Shown here one piece after another: positions 24,064 through 34,140 of a stretch of DNA of 64,000 bases. The stretch comes from Bradyrhizobium iriomotense (lineage in GTDB: Bacteria; Pseudomonadota; Alphaproteobacteria; Rhizobiales; Xanthobacteraceae), in the NCBI RefSeq assembly GCF_018130765.1, contig NZ_JAFCJZ010000002.1:1-64000 (forward strand), in the 5' to 3' direction. The position numbers and the translations under genes are program-made. Below the pieces are notes generated by a model, which did no database searches, had not been told where the DNA came from, and saw only the letters and a program-made list of their open reading frames with translations. How positions within the stretch are numbered: the first letter of the stretch is position 1; the number at the start of each line of letters is the position of its first letter.

Positions 24064-25052
24064 CCGCGGTCGATCACGGGCGGACGGGCCAGGTCGAAAT
24101 GCCGGAGAAGGTCCACCATGGCCTGAAGCCGCTTGACGCGATAGGCATCGACGTCCATGCCTGAATAATCGAGGAAGCCGGCGCCCGTGCGGAGACCGAT
24201 CCGGCCCTCGTGCATGTTCTTCGAAATCACCTCGGGCGCGCGATAGCGGTCACTGCCGAGTGCGCCCTCGAGATAGCGGCTCGCGTAGTAGAGGATGTCG
24301 CCGCCGCCCCAGTCGATGAATTCGAGCAGCCCGAGCACGGCATAACGGAAGCCAAAGCCGTAGCGAATCGCCTTGTCGATCTCCTCAGCGCTGGCGACGC
24401 CTTCCTCGACCATGCGTGCAGCCTCGTTCATCGCCAGCGCCTGAATGCGCGGGACGATGAAGCCGGGCGACGCCGCGCAGACCACAGGTACCTTCCCAAT
24501 GCCTTCAAGCAGCGCCTTGACCTCCTCGACGACGGCGGGATCGGTGGCTTTACCGGGCGAAACCTCGACCAGCGGGATCAGATAGGCCGGGTTGAGCCAG
24601 TGCACATTGAGAAAGCGACGAGGGTTCACAATTGCGCCGGAGAGATCGTCGACGAGAATCGTCGACGTGGTCGATGCGATGATCGTGTCCGGACCGACCT
24701 GCCTCGAGGCCGGCCCCAGCACCTCGCGCTTGAGCTCGACGACTTCAGGGACGCCCTCAAAGACCATTCCGGCATCGGCGAGCGCTGCGCCGCTCTGGCT
24801 GGCCGGCACCACCGAGACACGAGCGATGAGGGGATCGACATCTGCCCCGGTCAGCAGCCCCAGCTTTGATAAGCTGGCAAAGGTCTTGCTGACTTCGCCG
24901 AGTGCGTCCGCTTCCAGTTTGGCAAAATCCTCTACGGAGCGAGGTTTGACGTCGATCATCGTGACCGTATGCCCCGCATAGGCGAACGCGACGGCGATGC
25001 CGCGCCCCATGCGGCCAGCCCCGAGACAGGCGATGTTGGCGCGGCGGGTCAT
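24060..25052 (-). CDS. 3-hydroxyacyl-CoA dehydrogenase
   Basis: A 330-aa protein. The N-terminal NAD fold is GAGRMGRGIAVAFAYAGHTV; the catalytic His-containing segment is LNVHWLNPAYLIPLVEVSPG, with an upstream EGVPEVVELKREV. The C-terminal dimerisation domain has PGFIVPRIQALAMNEAARMV and GLRTGAGFLDY. It oxidises a 3-hydroxyacyl-CoA with NAD. It is last in the five-gene minus-strand run that starts at 29796, three bases after the preceding stop. In the aryl-CoA pathway it would act after hydration of the ring-opened or ring-reduced thioester. Confidence 0.87.
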   Translation of the reverse strand: MTRRANIACLGAGRMGRGIAVAFAYAGHTVTMIDVKPRSVEDFAKLEADALGEVSKTFASLSKLGLLTGADVDPLIARVSVVPASQSGAALADAGMVFEGVPEVVELKREVLGPASRQVGPDTIIASTTSTILVDDLSGAIVNPRRFLNVHWLNPAYLIPLVEVSPGKATDPAVVEEVKALLEGIGKVPVVCAASPGFIVPRIQALAMNEAARMVEEGVASAEEIDKAIRYGFGFRYAVLGLLEFIDWGGGDILYYASRYLEGALGSDRYRAPEVISKNMHEGRIGLRTGAGFLDYSGMDVDAYRVKRLQAMVDLLRHFDLARPPVIDRG

Positions 25053-25055
25053 CGA

Positions 25056-26144
25056 TCAGAATCCATTGCGAAGCAGTGTCTGCAATTCGGCCTTGCTGAG
25101 GTTGCCAAGGCCAAGCGTATCGAGCGTTCGGCCGCCTTGTGCGAAATCCTCGCCGCAGACCGCGCCGCCGATCGCCAGGAAAGCCTTGGCCAGCGGCGTG
25201 GCCACGCCCGCCAGGCCGGCGACGGAGACCAGCAGCGATAGCCCAAGCCGCAAATCCTCACGCATGTAGCGGTGGTCGGTCAGCACGATGCGTTCGCGCC
25301 AGTCGCCGGAATCGGTCAGCTGGTCATGCGAGCCGCGGCCGTACATCCAGATCTCGCCTTCCCTCGCGTAGTGATGGGCGAGCGGGAAATGCGGCGCGCC
25401 ATAGCCGAGTGCCTCGCGTACCGCGATCCGCTCCGCGTCGAGTGCGTCGGTGACCCGGCGGATCGCGGCTTGCGTTCCTTCCTTGTGGATGTCCCATTTT
25501 TCGAAGTGCTCGATCGGGCCGGCGTTCATCACGATCAACGGCGGATGGATGATCGGGCCCGCATTCATCAGCGCGCCGGACAGCGCGTCGCCGCACGGCT
25601 CGATTGCACCTGGGAAGGCGCGTCCGATCACTTCGAGCGCATATGGCGCCTGGTCCAGCGGGAACACCCCGACCGGAAGCCGCTTGGCGCGGATGGTGAT
25701 TGCGACCTCGAATGGTCCATGCTTGCGCGTCAGCCAGGGCAGGGTGCCGGTTTCGGCAAAGCTCACCTTGGCGCGGTTGCCGGCATCCCGTGTGGCCTGC
25801 GCGAAGATCATCGAGCCGAATGTCGCCGGCGGCAGAAACACGACTTGTCCGTCCTGCAGATGCGGCCCGAGGAGCCGGGCAATGTCCGGCTGAGCGAAAG
25901 CCGGGGCAGGGCACAGGATCAGTTCGGCACCGCTTGCCGCCTCGGCAATATCGGTCGTGACCAGCGCCAACTTTACGTCGTGGCGGCCGTTATGATCCTT
26001 GACCAGGACGCGCGAACCGGCGGCGCGATGTGCCGCCACTTGACCGGCGTCACGGCGCCAGAGCCGGACCTCGTGCCCAGACAGCGCAAAATCGCCGGCG
26101 GCCGCGAAAGAGCCGTTTCCCCCACCCAGAACCGCAATCTTCAA
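25056..26144 (-). CDS. NAD/NADP octopine/nopaline dehydrogenase family protein
   Basis: A 362-aa protein. The N-terminal dinucleotide fold is VLGGGNGSFAAAGDFALSGH. The C-terminal helical domain carries the family's His region (HPPLIVMNAGPIEHFEKWD and HFPLAHHYAREGE). Classical members reductively join an amino acid to a keto acid, or reverse this. In an aminobenzoate-type CoA pathway it may handle an imine or opine-like intermediate, which is inference. It overlaps the AMP-ligase stop by four bases (ATGA) and is followed after 3 bases by the hydroxyacyl-CoA dehydrogenase. Both overlaps suggest one transcript. Confidence 0.75.
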   Translation of the reverse strand: MKIAVLGGGNGSFAAAGDFALSGHEVRLWRRDAGQVAAHRAAGSRVLVKDHNGRHDVKLALVTTDIAEAASGAELILCPAPAFAQPDIARLLGPHLQDGQVVFLPPATFGSMIFAQATRDAGNRAKVSFAETGTLPWLTRKHGPFEVAITIRAKRLPVGVFPLDQAPYALEVIGRAFPGAIEPCGDALSGALMNAGPIIHPPLIVMNAGPIEHFEKWDIHKEGTQAAIRRVTDALDAERIAVREALGYGAPHFPLAHHYAREGEIWMYGRGSHDQLTDSGDWRERIVLTDHRYMREDLRLGLSLLVSVAGLAGVATPLAKAFLAIGGAVCGEDFAQGGRTLDTLGLGNLSKAELQTLLRNGF

Positions 26145-27676
26145 GATGCTTCTCCTTGCGCGCGTGAGCGCGCATCAAGCTGCTTCAGCAGGAAATGCTG
26201 GACCTTGCCCAGCGCCGTGCGCGGCAGGTCCGTGACGAAGACGATGTCGCGCGGAATCTTGTAACGCGCGAGCTGCGCCTGAAGATGTACTCTCAGTTCG
26301 TCCGCTTCGAGCCGGCAGCCTGACCGCCGGATGACATAGGCGATCGGCACCTCGTCCCAGCGCGGGTCGGGTCGGCCGATCACGGCGCATTCGCTAACAT
26401 CGGGATGTTCGAGCAGAACGCGTTCGACCTCGGCCGGATAGACGTTCTCGCCGCCGGAAATGATCATGTTCTTCTTGCGGTCGCGAACCCAGAAATAGCC
26501 GTCGGCGTCGCACAGGCCGATATCGCCGGTGCGATACCAGCCGTCGTGCAGCGCATCGCGTGTGGCGTCTGCATTGCCCCAATACTCGAAAAACACATTG
26601 GGGCCGCGTACCGCGATCTCGCCCGGCGTGCCCGCCGGCACTTCAGCGCCGGCTTGGTCGATTACCTTCGCTTCGCAGCACAGGCCGGCGAGCCCAGTCG
26701 ATCCCGCGCGCGAAAGGTCGCCGCCAAGCCGCGTGTAGACCGCGATGGGGCAGGTTTCCGTCGAGCCGTAGACCTGAAGGACCGGGACACCGCGCGCGAC
26801 GAAGCGCTCGATCAGGTGCGGTGGCACGATGGTCGACCCGGTGGCGACGGCTCTTAGTGACGAGAGGTCGGCTGTGGCCCAAGCGGGATGCTCGCTGACA
26901 GCCTGGATGATCGCCGGCACCATGACCGTCAGGGTTGGTCGTTCCTGTTCAATGGCAGTGAGCGCCGTATCCGGCGTAAACCGCGCGTGGATCGTGACGG
27001 TTGCGCCAAGCTGGAGCGCCGGCGTGGTCTGGATGTTGAGACCGCCGACGTGGAAGAACGGCAGCACCGTCAGCACATGATCGTCGGACGTCATGTTGTG
27101 CATGTGCTGGCTCATGACGCCATTCCAGAACAGCGCTTCCTGGCGCAGCACGGCGCCTTTCGGCCGTCCGGTCGTTCCCGACGTGTAGACGATCAGGAGC
27201 GGGCAGGAGAGATCGGTGTGCGGGTTGCGACCGTTGCCTTCGCCACGGGCCAGCAGGCTTTCGAATGTCGTGCCGCGAGGCGGCGTGAAATCGAAGCCGA
27301 TGACGGCGGTGCCCGGCGCAGTCTGCGCAAGCTCCGGGAGAACTCCCTCCAATGCCTGCTCGAGCACCAACACCTTGGCACCTGCGTCGGTGAGAATGAA
27401 AAGCTGCTCGGCGACTGCCAGCCGCCAGTTCAAGGGCACCAGCATCGCCCCGAGCCGCGCGCAGGCATAAAGCAGAACCAGGTAGTCCGGCCGGTTCAGG
27501 CTGAGGATCGCAACGCGGTCGCCGCGGCCGACGCCGAGCTCCTGCTTCAAGGCCGTGGCCGTCCGCTCGATGCGCGCGGCGAATGCCGCGTAGCTCAGCC
27601 GTTCACCTTCGAAGGCAACGGCTGTCTTCTCTGGCGCGAACGCCGCGTTGCGGTCGATCAGACTACAGAGGTCCAC
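26141..27676 (-). CDS. class I adenylate-forming acyl/aryl-CoA ligase
   Basis: A 511-aa enzyme if started at the GTG at 27676, right after the stop of the acyl-CoA dehydrogenase gene. The P-loop motif is YTSGTTGRPKGAV, A5 is VYGSTETCP, A7 is GWYRTGDIG, the hinge is RDRKKNMIISGGENVYPAEV, and the A10 lysine lies in RTALGKVQHF. It activates a carboxylate to the CoA thioester via an acyl-adenylate. It is one of two ligases in this regulon; this one looks like the medium-chain/aromatic fatty-acyl type and might recycle a ring-opened dicarboxylate. A longer frame would overlap the previous gene by 58 bases. Confidence 0.85.
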   Translation of the reverse strand: MDLCSLIDRNAAFAPEKTAVAFEGERLSYAAFAARIERTATALKQELGVGRGDRVAILSLNRPDYLVLLYACARLGAMLVPLNWRLAVAEQLFILTDAGAKVLVLEQALEGVLPELAQTAPGTAVIGFDFTPPRGTTFESLLARGEGNGRNPHTDLSCPLLIVYTSGTTGRPKGAVLRQEALFWNGVMSQHMHNMTSDDHVLTVLPFFHVGGLNIQTTPALQLGATVTIHARFTPDTALTAIEQERPTLTVMVPAIIQAVSEHPAWATADLSSLRAVATGSTIVPPHLIERFVARGVPVLQVYGSTETCPIAVYTRLGGDLSRAGSTGLAGLCCEAKVIDQAGAEVPAGTPGEIAVRGPNVFFEYWGNADATRDALHDGWYRTGDIGLCDADGYFWVRDRKKNMIISGGENVYPAEVERVLLEHPDVSECAVIGRPDPRWDEVPIAYVIRRSGCRLEADELRVHLQAQLARYKIPRDIVFVTDLPRTALGKVQHFLLKQLDARSRAQGEAS

Positions 27677-27678
27677 GG

Positions 27679-28968
27679 TCAGTCGTCCGTTTCGCCGGCC
27701 TCGTACAGCGCCTCGCGCCCGATCCGATCGAGGCAAAGCTCGGCCGTCCAGGGCAGCATCAGCGAGCCGCAGCGGCTGTCGCGATAAATGCGCTCCAGCG
27801 GCAATGAGCGAAGCATGGCCTGGCCGCCGCAGGTGCGGATCGCGAGTGCCGCAAGCTCATTGGCGCCTTCCATCACCGAATATTGCGCGGCATAAGCCCG
27901 CAACACCTGCTCCTTGCTCGGATTGGCACAGGCTTCGGTGACCGCCTGGAACCAGATCGACTTGATCTGCTCCAGCTTGATCTGCATCTGCGCGACCGCG
28001 ATCTGCTTGGTCGGATACATCCGCCGCTTGACCGGCGGCATGCCCGGCACCTCGCCACGCAGATAGCGCACCGTGAAGTCATAGGCTGCTTGCGCGAGGC
28101 CCATATAGGTCGGCGAGAGCGTCAGGAACATGTGCGGCCAGCGCATCGCAGCCTGGAAATAGACGCCGCGCGGCATCAGCGCCGCGTCCTCCGGGACGAA
28201 CACGTCCTTGAACAGCAGTGTGCGCGAAACGGTGCCGCGCATGCCGAGTGGATCCCAATCGCCGACGACCGAGACGCCCTGCGATGTTGCGGGGATTGCG
28301 AGGTAAAGCGTATTGCGACGTGAAGCCTTCTCGCCTTCCTCGATCTCGGTGCAAAGCACGCCGTAATAGTCGGCGTGGCCGGAGAGCGATGCAAAGATCT
28401 TCTTGCCGTTGACGATCCAGCCACCCTCGACCGGCCTCGCTTCCGTGCCGAAGGCAACGCCGCCCGCGGCCGCCGCGCCGCCTTCGGAGAAGGGCTGGGA
28501 GTAGATCGCGCCGTCCTCGACGATGCGCTTGTAGTGGATTGCGCGCCGCCGTTCGTGCTCGGCGCGGGTTTCCGTATCCATGTCGAGATCGTCCGCGAGG
28601 GGCCCTGACCACAGGGTCGAGCAGACATGCATGTTCCAGGTCAGCGCCGTCGCGCCGCAATAACGCCCGATCTCGGCTGCTGCGAGCGCATAGGTCTGGT
28701 AGTTCGCGCCAAGTCCGCCATGCTTCTTGGGGACGGCGATGCCGAGCAGACCGGCCCGGTGCAGATCGCGATAATTCTCCGTTGGGAAGATCGCCTCGCG
28801 ATCGTAGGTCGCGGCGCGGCCGGCGAACACGCTCTGACCGATCTCCCGCGCGCGTGTGATGATGCCAGCCTGTTCGTCGCTGAGGCGGAAGGCGACGGGG
28901 TCGAAGATCGGCGCATCCAGCGCGACCTTGCCGGTTGCGCCGATAGTCTTGCTGACTTGCATGGTCAT
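27679..28968 (-). CDS. acyl-CoA dehydrogenase family protein
   Basis: A 429-aa flavoprotein. N-terminal helical domain: FRLSDEQAGIITRAREIGQS and GLLGIAVPKKHGGLGANYQT. Middle beta domain: YSQPFSEGGAAAAGG, WIVNGKKIFASLSGHADYYG. C-terminal domain: GANELAALAIRTCGGQAMLR. The usual catalytic Glu region is replaced by LPLERIYRDSRCGSLMLPWT, typical of the family (Arg-Asp-Ser-Arg). It introduces a double bond into an acyl-CoA, giving FADH2. It lies between the hydrolase and ligase genes in the operon transcribed leftwards from the operator region near 29860. Confidence 0.85.
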   Translation of the reverse strand: MTMQVSKTIGATGKVALDAPIFDPVAFRLSDEQAGIITRAREIGQSVFAGRAATYDREAIFPTENYRDLHRAGLLGIAVPKKHGGLGANYQTYALAAAEIGRYCGATALTWNMHVCSTLWSGPLADDLDMDTETRAEHERRRAIHYKRIVEDGAIYSQPFSEGGAAAAGGVAFGTEARPVEGGWIVNGKKIFASLSGHADYYGVLCTEIEEGEKASRRNTLYLAIPATSQGVSVVGDWDPLGMRGTVSRTLLFKDVFVPEDAALMPRGVYFQAAMRWPHMFLTLSPTYMGLAQAAYDFTVRYLRGEVPGMPPVKRRMYPTKQIAVAQMQIKLEQIKSIWFQAVTEACANPSKEQVLRAYAAQYSVMEGANELAALAIRTCGGQAMLRSLPLERIYRDSRCGSLMLPWTAELCLDRIGREALYEAGETDD

Positions 28969-28980
28969 TGCGCAGTCACC

Positions 28981-29796
28981 TTACGCGTTGGTCGCGACGG
29001 AGTTCAGGAATTGGCCGAGAGCCTCGTCATACGCATCAGGACGTTCGAGGTTAGCGAGATGGCCGACGCCGGCGAGTTCGGTATATTCGGCTGACGGGAT
29101 GTATGTCGCCGTCTTCGCCATCATCGGCGCCGGCGCATTGTTGTCCTTGGAGCCGGACAGCAGCAGCGTCGGCACGGAAATATCCTTGAGCGTGCTGCGC
29201 TGATCGAAGCCGATCAGGGCCAGCATCATGGCGCGGTAGCTTGCCTCCGGCACGCTTCCCATGCACTCGCGCGCAAGCTCCATTCCGCCGGGATCCGGAT
29301 CATCGCCGACAAGCTCCTTCACCAGAGAGGGCGCTAGCGATTTCATCGTCTCCCCGCGATCGAGCGGCCCAAGGCGCGCTGCAATGAACGATTTCTGCCA
29401 GTCGCCGTCGGCCTTCCCGAATGCCGGGCTGGTCTGCGCAAGAACGACCGCGCGCGCCAGTTTTGGCGATTGCACCAGCCATTTCTGAACGATCATGCCG
29501 CCGATGGAATGGCCGACCAGAATAGGCTTGGTCGCGCCAAGCTGCTCGATGAATTGCTGGAGCGCATCCGCCAGTGCAGCGATACTGACGCTGGCAAGCG
29601 GCGCCGATCCGCCATACCCGGGCATGTCCCAGGCGATCGCGCGGAAGCGGTTGCCGAATGTAGCTAGCTGGTGTCGCCAGGCGCGTGCCGCGCCGCCGAT
29701 GCCATGTAGAAAGATCAAGGGTATCGCATCGGAAGCGCCCGCAGCTTCATAGGCGAAGCGTCCGTCCTTTGTTATCATTGGCGCAGGCTGCGACAC
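28981..29796 (-). CDS. alpha/beta hydrolase
   Basis: A 271-aa protein. Oxyanion motif LIFLHGIGGAARAWRHQL; nucleophile elbow VGHSIGGMIVQKWL (Ser about 101); acid region LLLSGSKDNNAPAPM; catalytic His in ELAGVGHLANLERPD. It resembles 3-oxoadipate enol-lactonase and ring-cleavage C-C hydrolases. It is the first gene of the five-gene minus-strand run and is preceded by the operator-like site at 29857. In the pathway it could open a lactone or cleave a thioester or ring product. Confidence 0.85.
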   Translation of the reverse strand: MSQPAPMITKDGRFAYEAAGASDAIPLIFLHGIGGAARAWRHQLATFGNRFRAIAWDMPGYGGSAPLASVSIAALADALQQFIEQLGATKPILVGHSIGGMIVQKWLVQSPKLARAVVLAQTSPAFGKADGDWQKSFIAARLGPLDRGETMKSLAPSLVKELVGDDPDPGGMELARECMGSVPEASYRAMMLALIGFDQRSTLKDISVPTLLLSGSKDNNAPAPMMAKTATYIPSAEYTELAGVGHLANLERPDAYDEALGQFLNSVATNA

Positions 29797-29856
29797 GCGA
29801 CATCCTTTTGCTTGGCCCCGTGATGCTAACAGGCCTGTGGGGGATGGAAAGAGATA

Positions 29857-29871
29857 ATTTTATACTTAAAG
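29857..29871. promoter_or_regulatory. MarR-family operator candidate 1
   Basis: ATTTTATACTTAAAG, 12 of 15 matches to the element ATTTTAGGCTTAAAA seen exactly at 31684 and, in reverse orientation, at 37971. It lies about 68 bp (centre) before the alpha/beta hydrolase start and so could control the leftward operon. Confidence 0.5.
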
Positions 29872-29937
29872 CAATTTCCGGGCCGGTCTCTGGCACGCAA
29901 CCGTTCACGGCGGCAATCGGCGCTTTCGTTGCAAAAA

Positions 29938-29952
29938 TTTGAAGTTTAAAAT
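29938..29952. promoter_or_regulatory. MarR-family operator candidate 2
   Basis: TTTGAAGTTTAAAAT, 12 of 15 matches to TTTTAAGCCTAAAAT. It lies 42 bp before the SDR start at 29994, in an A/T-rich stretch that contrasts with the GC-rich surroundings. Confidence 0.55.
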
Positions 29953-29993
29953 ATATCCGAATGAGCGATCAGCAGATCCCGAGGAGCCAGCGC

Positions 29994-30755
29994 ATGTCCG
30001 CATTGCCGCAATCGCCGCACGCGCTGGTGACCGGTGGCGGCCGCGGCATCGGCCGCGCGATCGCGGCCGCTCTCGTCGGGGCCGGCGCAACCGTGACGGT
30101 GCTCGGCCGGAACGTCGCAACTCTTGAAGAGGCGATCAAGGCGGGAGCCGCGCATTTTGCAGCCGTCGCCGACGTCTCGGATGAGATGTCGCTGAACGCC
30201 GCCATCGCGGAGGCGAGTGCGCGGCAGCCGATCGATATCCTGGTCGCCAACGCGGGCAGTGCCGAATCCGCGCCGTTCGTGAAATCGGACAGTGCCCTTT
30301 TCGCGCGCATGATGGACGTCAATTTCATGGGCGTGGTCCACGCCATCCGCGCTGTCTTGCCCGGGATGAAGGATCGCCCCTATGGACGCATCGTGGCGGT
30401 CGCGTCGACAGCCGGGCTCAAAGGCTATGCCTATGTCAGCGCGTACACTGCGGCCAAGCACGCGGTGGTCGGCCTCGTGCGTTCGCTCGCCCTCGAAATG
30501 GCCGGCAGCAATGTGACCGTAAATGCGGTGTGCCCCGGTTTTACGGACACCGATCTCGTCGCCGGCAGCATCGAAAATATCATGAAGAAGACAGGCCGGA
30601 GTCGCGAGCAGGCGATCGCGGACCTAGCCAAGCACAATCCGCAGGGGCGGCTCATCACGCCGCAGGAGGTGGCGGATGCCGTACTTTGGCTGTGCGGCGA
30701 GGGCGCCGGTGCGATTACCGGTCAGGCAATCGCCGTTGCCGGTGGTGAAATTTAG
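29994..30755 (+). CDS. short-chain dehydrogenase/reductase
   Basis: A 253-aa SDR. Cofactor motif TGGGRGIGRAIAAAL; NAG motif (VANAGSAESAP); catalytic Tyr-x-x-x-Lys in YVSAYTAAKHAVVGL; the following VNAVCPGFTDTDLV. It probably oxidises a 3-hydroxyacyl-CoA or cyclic alcohol intermediate. GAGGAG 8 nt before the ATG at 29994 sets the start; an ATG at 29961 would sit only 8 bp from the operator. It is first in the rightward run with the enoyl-CoA hydratase gene at 30795. Confidence 0.85.
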   Translation: MSALPQSPHALVTGGGRGIGRAIAAALVGAGATVTVLGRNVATLEEAIKAGAAHFAAVADVSDEMSLNAAIAEASARQPIDILVANAGSAESAPFVKSDSALFARMMDVNFMGVVHAIRAVLPGMKDRPYGRIVAVASTAGLKGYAYVSAYTAAKHAVVGLVRSLALEMAGSNVTVNAVCPGFTDTDLVAGSIENIMKKTGRSREQAIADLAKHNPQGRLITPQEVADAVLWLCGEGAGAITGQAIAVAGGEI

Positions 30756-30794
30756 CGTGACGTGGGTTCAGAACAGGACGGCCAAGGAGATCAT

Positions 30795-31631
30795 ATGAGC
30801 AGACCAGCCAATCCCGTGACCGTGCCGCTCGCGGATTATTCGCCGCAGCACTTCCTGCTCGCCGTGGTCGACGGTGTTGCCACGGTGACGCTCAATCGTC
30901 CCGAACGGAAGAATCCTCTGACGTTCGAGAGCTATCGGGAACTGACCGATTTCTTCCGCGCCTGTGCGTTCGATGACGCGGTCAAGACGATTGTTGTCAC
31001 CGGCGCCGGCGGCAATTTCTCGTCCGGCGGCGATGTGTTCGAGATCATCGGTCCGCTGGTGAAGATGGACACCAAGGGGTTGACCGCCTTCACGCGGATG
31101 ACCGGCGACCTCGTCAAGGCGATGCGGGCCTGTCCGCAGCCGATCGTAGCCGCGGTCGAAGGCATCTGCGCCGGCGCTGGCGCGATCATGGCCATGGCAT
31201 CCGACATGAGGCTCGCTGCCAGCGGTGCCAAGGTCGCGTTCCTGTTCAACAAGGTGGGCCTTGCCGGCTGCGACATGGGCGCCTGTGCCATCCTGCCGCG
31301 CATCATCGGCCAGTCCCGCGCCTCCGAGTTGCTCTACACCGGCCGGTTCATGACCGCGGAGGAGGGCGAGCGCTGGGGCTTCTTCAGCCGGATTGTCACA
31401 CCCGAGCAGGTGCTGCCCCAGGCGCAGATTCTGGCCAGGCAGGTCGCGGAAGGGCCGACCTTCGCCAACACCATGACCAAGCGGATGTTGGCGATGGAAT
31501 GGGCGATGTCGGTGGAGGAGGCGATCGAGGCGGAAGCCGTTGCCCAAGCGCTGTGCATGACGACGGCGGATTTTGAGCGCGCATTCGAGGCCTTCGCCAA
31601 CAAGGTCAAGCCGGTCTTCAGGGGCGACTGA
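30795..31631 (+). CDS. enoyl-CoA hydratase/isomerase family protein
   Basis: A 278-aa crotonase-fold protein. Oxyanion motifs are visible: [16 protein letters not shown] (first NH) and [20 protein letters not shown] (second NH), followed by [20 protein letters not shown]. It hydrates an enoyl-CoA or opens a ring by retro-aldol-type chemistry. AAGGAG lies just before the ATG at 30795. In aerobic 2-aminobenzoyl-CoA or benzoyl-CoA clusters, members of this family act right after the ring-modifying enzyme, which is encoded next here. Confidence 0.87.
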   Translation: MSRPANPVTVPLADYSPQHFLLAVVDGVATVTLNRPERKNPLTFESYRELTDFFRACAFDDAVKTIVVTGAGGNFSSGGDVFEIIGPLVKMDTKGLTAFTRMTGDLVKAMRACPQPIVAAVEGICAGAGAIMAMASDMRLAASGAKVAFLFNKVGLAGCDMGACAILPRIIGQSRASELLYTGRFMTAEEGERWGFFSRIVTPEQVLPQAQILARQVAEGPTFANTMTKRMLAMEWAMSVEEAIEAEAVAQALCMTTADFERAFEAFANKVKPVFRGD

Positions 31632-31683
31632 GCCGGCTGCTATTATCCGCAGCCAGGCCAGCGAGGGGGACTTGCGTGAAATT

Positions 31684-31698
31684 ATTTTAGGCTTAAAA
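31684..31698. promoter_or_regulatory. MarR-family operator candidate 3 (exact element)
   Basis: ATTTTAGGCTTAAAA, the exact reverse complement of the element at 37971-37985. It lies 35 bp before the ATG of the fused monooxygenase/reductase gene, where a bound repressor would block the promoter. Confidence 0.7.
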
Positions 31699-31733
31699 TA
31701 GTTTTCATGGCCGGGTGAATTGGCGAGGCTCCC

Positions 31734-34085
31734 ATGAAAGTCGCGATCATCGGTGGCGGACCTGCGGGTCTCTACGCTGCGATCCTGCTCAAGAAGCAGC
31801 GTCCGGGCGCCGACATCACCGTGTATGAGCGCAATCGGCCCGACGACACCTTCGGCTTCGGCGTGGTGTTCTCGGATGCGACGCTCGACAATTTCGAGAA
31901 GCATGACCTTCCGAGCTACCGCCGCATCACCCAGGAGTTCGCCTACTGGGACGATATCGCGGTGCATTTCCGCGGCACGGTGCACCGGGTTGGCGGCAAC
32001 GGCTTTTGCGGCTGCTCACGGCAGAAGCTGCTCCTGATCCTCCAGGAGCGTGCACGAGAGCTTGGCGTCTCGCTGCAGTTCGAAGTGGATATCGACGATG
32101 AAGCCCGCTTCGCTGATGCCGATCTCATCCTGCTCGCGGATGGCATCAACAGCCGCTTCCGCGAAAAATACGGCGATCATTTCCAGCCGGAGGTGGATGT
32201 CCGCGCCAACAAGTTCGCCTGGATGGGCTCGACCAGGCCGCTTGATGCCTTCACCTTCATCTTCCAGGAGACCGAGTGGGGACCGTTCATCGCCCACGCT
32301 TATCAGTACGAGGCCGGGCACTCGACCTGGATCTTTGAGACCGATCCGCAGACCTTCGAGCGGGCAGGGTTAACCGGGCTGAACGAGCAAGAGTCCGCCG
32401 CGCGGATGGCCGACATCTTCGGCTGGTTCCTCGACGGCCATAAGCTGCTCACGAACCGCTCGATGTGGCGCAATTTTCCGATGATCCGCAGCAAGCGCTG
32501 GGTCAAGGAAAACATGGTGCTGCTCGGCGACGCCAAGGCCAGCGCGCATTTCTCGATCGGCTCCGGCACCAAGCTCGCGATGGAAGATGCGATCGCGCTC
32601 GCCGAAGCGATGCAGAACGCGACGAGCATCAGGGCGGCGCTGGAAGTTTACGAGCACGGCCGCCGTGAGGAGGTCGAGAAGACGCAGCACGCCGCCGACG
32701 TGTCTCTGGTCTGGTTCGAACACGTCGATCGCTTCTGGGATTTCGACCCCGTGCAGTTCGCCTTCGGCGTGATGACGCGCTCGAAGGCGATCACCTACGA
32801 TAATCTGAAACTTCGTGCGCCTGATTTCGTCGCCGATGTCGAGAAGTCGTTTGCAAAGCAGGTTCGTGGCAACGGTTTTGTCGTCGACACCAACAAGCCG
32901 ATGGTGCCGCTGTTCCAGCCATTCCGTTTACGCGAAATGGAGATCGCCAACCGCGCCGTGATGTCGCCGATGTGCATGTATTCGGCGAAGGAGGGCGTTC
33001 CGGGCGATTTTCATCTGGTCCATTACGGCTCGCGCGCGATCGGCGGCGCCGGCCTGATCTTCACCGAGATGGCCTGTGTTAGCCGCGACGCCCGGATCAC
33101 GCCCGGTTGCGCCGGCCTGTGGAATGACGAGCAGGAGACGGCGTGGCGCCGCATCGTGGATTTCGTCCACGGCAACTCGGCCGCCAAGATATGCCTGCAA
33201 CTCGGCCATGCCGGCCGCAAGGGCGCGACCAAGTTGATGTGGGATGGGATGGACCGACCGCTGGATGAGGGCGGCTGGGACGTGATTTCGGCATCACCGC
33301 TACCCTATTTCCCGGATAGCCAGGTGCCGCGCGAACTCGATCGCGCCGGCATGAACGCGGTGAGGGACGCCTTCGTCGCTGCGGCGGAGCGCGGCGAACG
33401 CTGTGGCTTCGACATGCTGGAACTGCACTGCGCCCACGGCTATCTGCTCGCAAGCTTCATCTCGCCGCTGACGAACACCAGGACGGACGAATATGGCGGC
33501 TCGCTCGCCAACCGACTGCGTTTCCCGCTCGAAATCTTCGAGGCTCTGCGTGCGGTCTGGCCATCGCACAAGCCGATGTCGGTGCGTATTTCGGCAACTG
33601 ATTGGGCAGACGGCGGCGTCACCGGCGACGATGCGGTTGCGATTGCGCGCGCCTTCGCCGAGGCCGGCGTCGATCTCGTCGACGTCTCGACCGGCCAGAC
33701 CGTGCGCGACGCGCAGCCGGTGTACGGGCGTATGTTCCAGACGCCGTTCTCCGATCAAGTCCGCAACGAGGCGCGGGTCGCCACCATGTGCGTCGGCAAC
33801 ATTACGACGGCAGATCAGGCCAACACCATTCTGGCGGCCGGCCGGGCGGATCTCGTCGCGCTCGGGCGCCCTCATTTGGTCGATCCTTTCTTCACCATGA
33901 AGGCCGCTGCCTGGTACGGGGCAAACGACGCCTTCTGCCCCCCGCAATATCTGCCCGGAAAAGATCAGATCTTCCGCAACAGCGAGCGTGACCGGCAAGA
34001 TCTCGAGGAGCTGAGAATTAAGGCTAAGCCCAAGACCCGGGCCGAGCTGAAGGCGGAGGCGACAAAGCCGCTTGCGGCGGAGTAA
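31734..34085 (+). CDS. 2-aminobenzoyl-CoA / salicylyl-CoA monooxygenase-reductase (FAD monooxygenase fused to OYE-type reductase)
   Basis: A 783-aa fusion. Residues 1-390 are a flavin hydroxylase: [20 protein letters not shown], the [15 protein letters not shown] segment, and [20 protein letters not shown]. Residues about 395-760 are an old-yellow-enzyme TIM barrel: [57 protein letters not shown]. This is the layout of 2-aminobenzoyl-CoA monooxygenase/reductase from aerobic anthranilate metabolism; sequences in this family are also labelled salicylyl-CoA 5-hydroxylase. It hydroxylates the aryl-CoA ring with O2 and then reduces it with NAD(P)H. The substrate (amino or hydroxy) cannot be fixed from sequence; the RidA neighbour favours the amino compound. 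Confidence 0.88.
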   Translation: MKVAIIGGGPAGLYAAILLKKQRPGADITVYERNRPDDTFGFGVVFSDATLDNFEKHDLPSYRRITQEFAYWDDIAVHFRGTVHRVGGNGFCGCSRQKLLLILQERARELGVSLQFEVDIDDEARFADADLILLADGINSRFREKYGDHFQPEVDVRANKFAWMGSTRPLDAFTFIFQETEWGPFIAHAYQYEAGHSTWIFETDPQTFERAGLTGLNEQESAARMADIFGWFLDGHKLLTNRSMWRNFPMIRSKRWVKENMVLLGDAKASAHFSIGSGTKLAMEDAIALAEAMQNATSIRAALEVYEHGRREEVEKTQHAADVSLVWFEHVDRFWDFDPVQFAFGVMTRSKAITYDNLKLRAPDFVADVEKSFAKQVRGNGFVVDTNKPMVPLFQPFRLREMEIANRAVMSPMCMYSAKEGVPGDFHLVHYGSRAIGGAGLIFTEMACVSRDARITPGCAGLWNDEQETAWRRIVDFVHGNSAAKICLQLGHAGRKGATKLMWDGMDRPLDEGGWDVISASPLPYFPDSQVPRELDRAGMNAVRDAFVAAAERGERCGFDMLELHCAHGYLLASFISPLTNTRTDEYGGSLANRLRFPLEIFEALRAVWPSHKPMSVRISATDWADGGVTGDDAVAIARAFAEAGVDLVDVSTGQTVRDAQPVYGRMFQTPFSDQVRNEARVATMCVGNITTADQANTILAAGRADLVALGRPHLVDPFFTMKAAAWYGANDAFCPPQYLPGKDQIFRNSERDRQDLEELRIKAKPKTRAELKAEATKPLAAE

Positions 34086-34140
34086 CCGCCCGTGCGACGT
34101 TAACCCCATTGCCTCAAGTATTTCGAGTGGAGTAAGGGCG

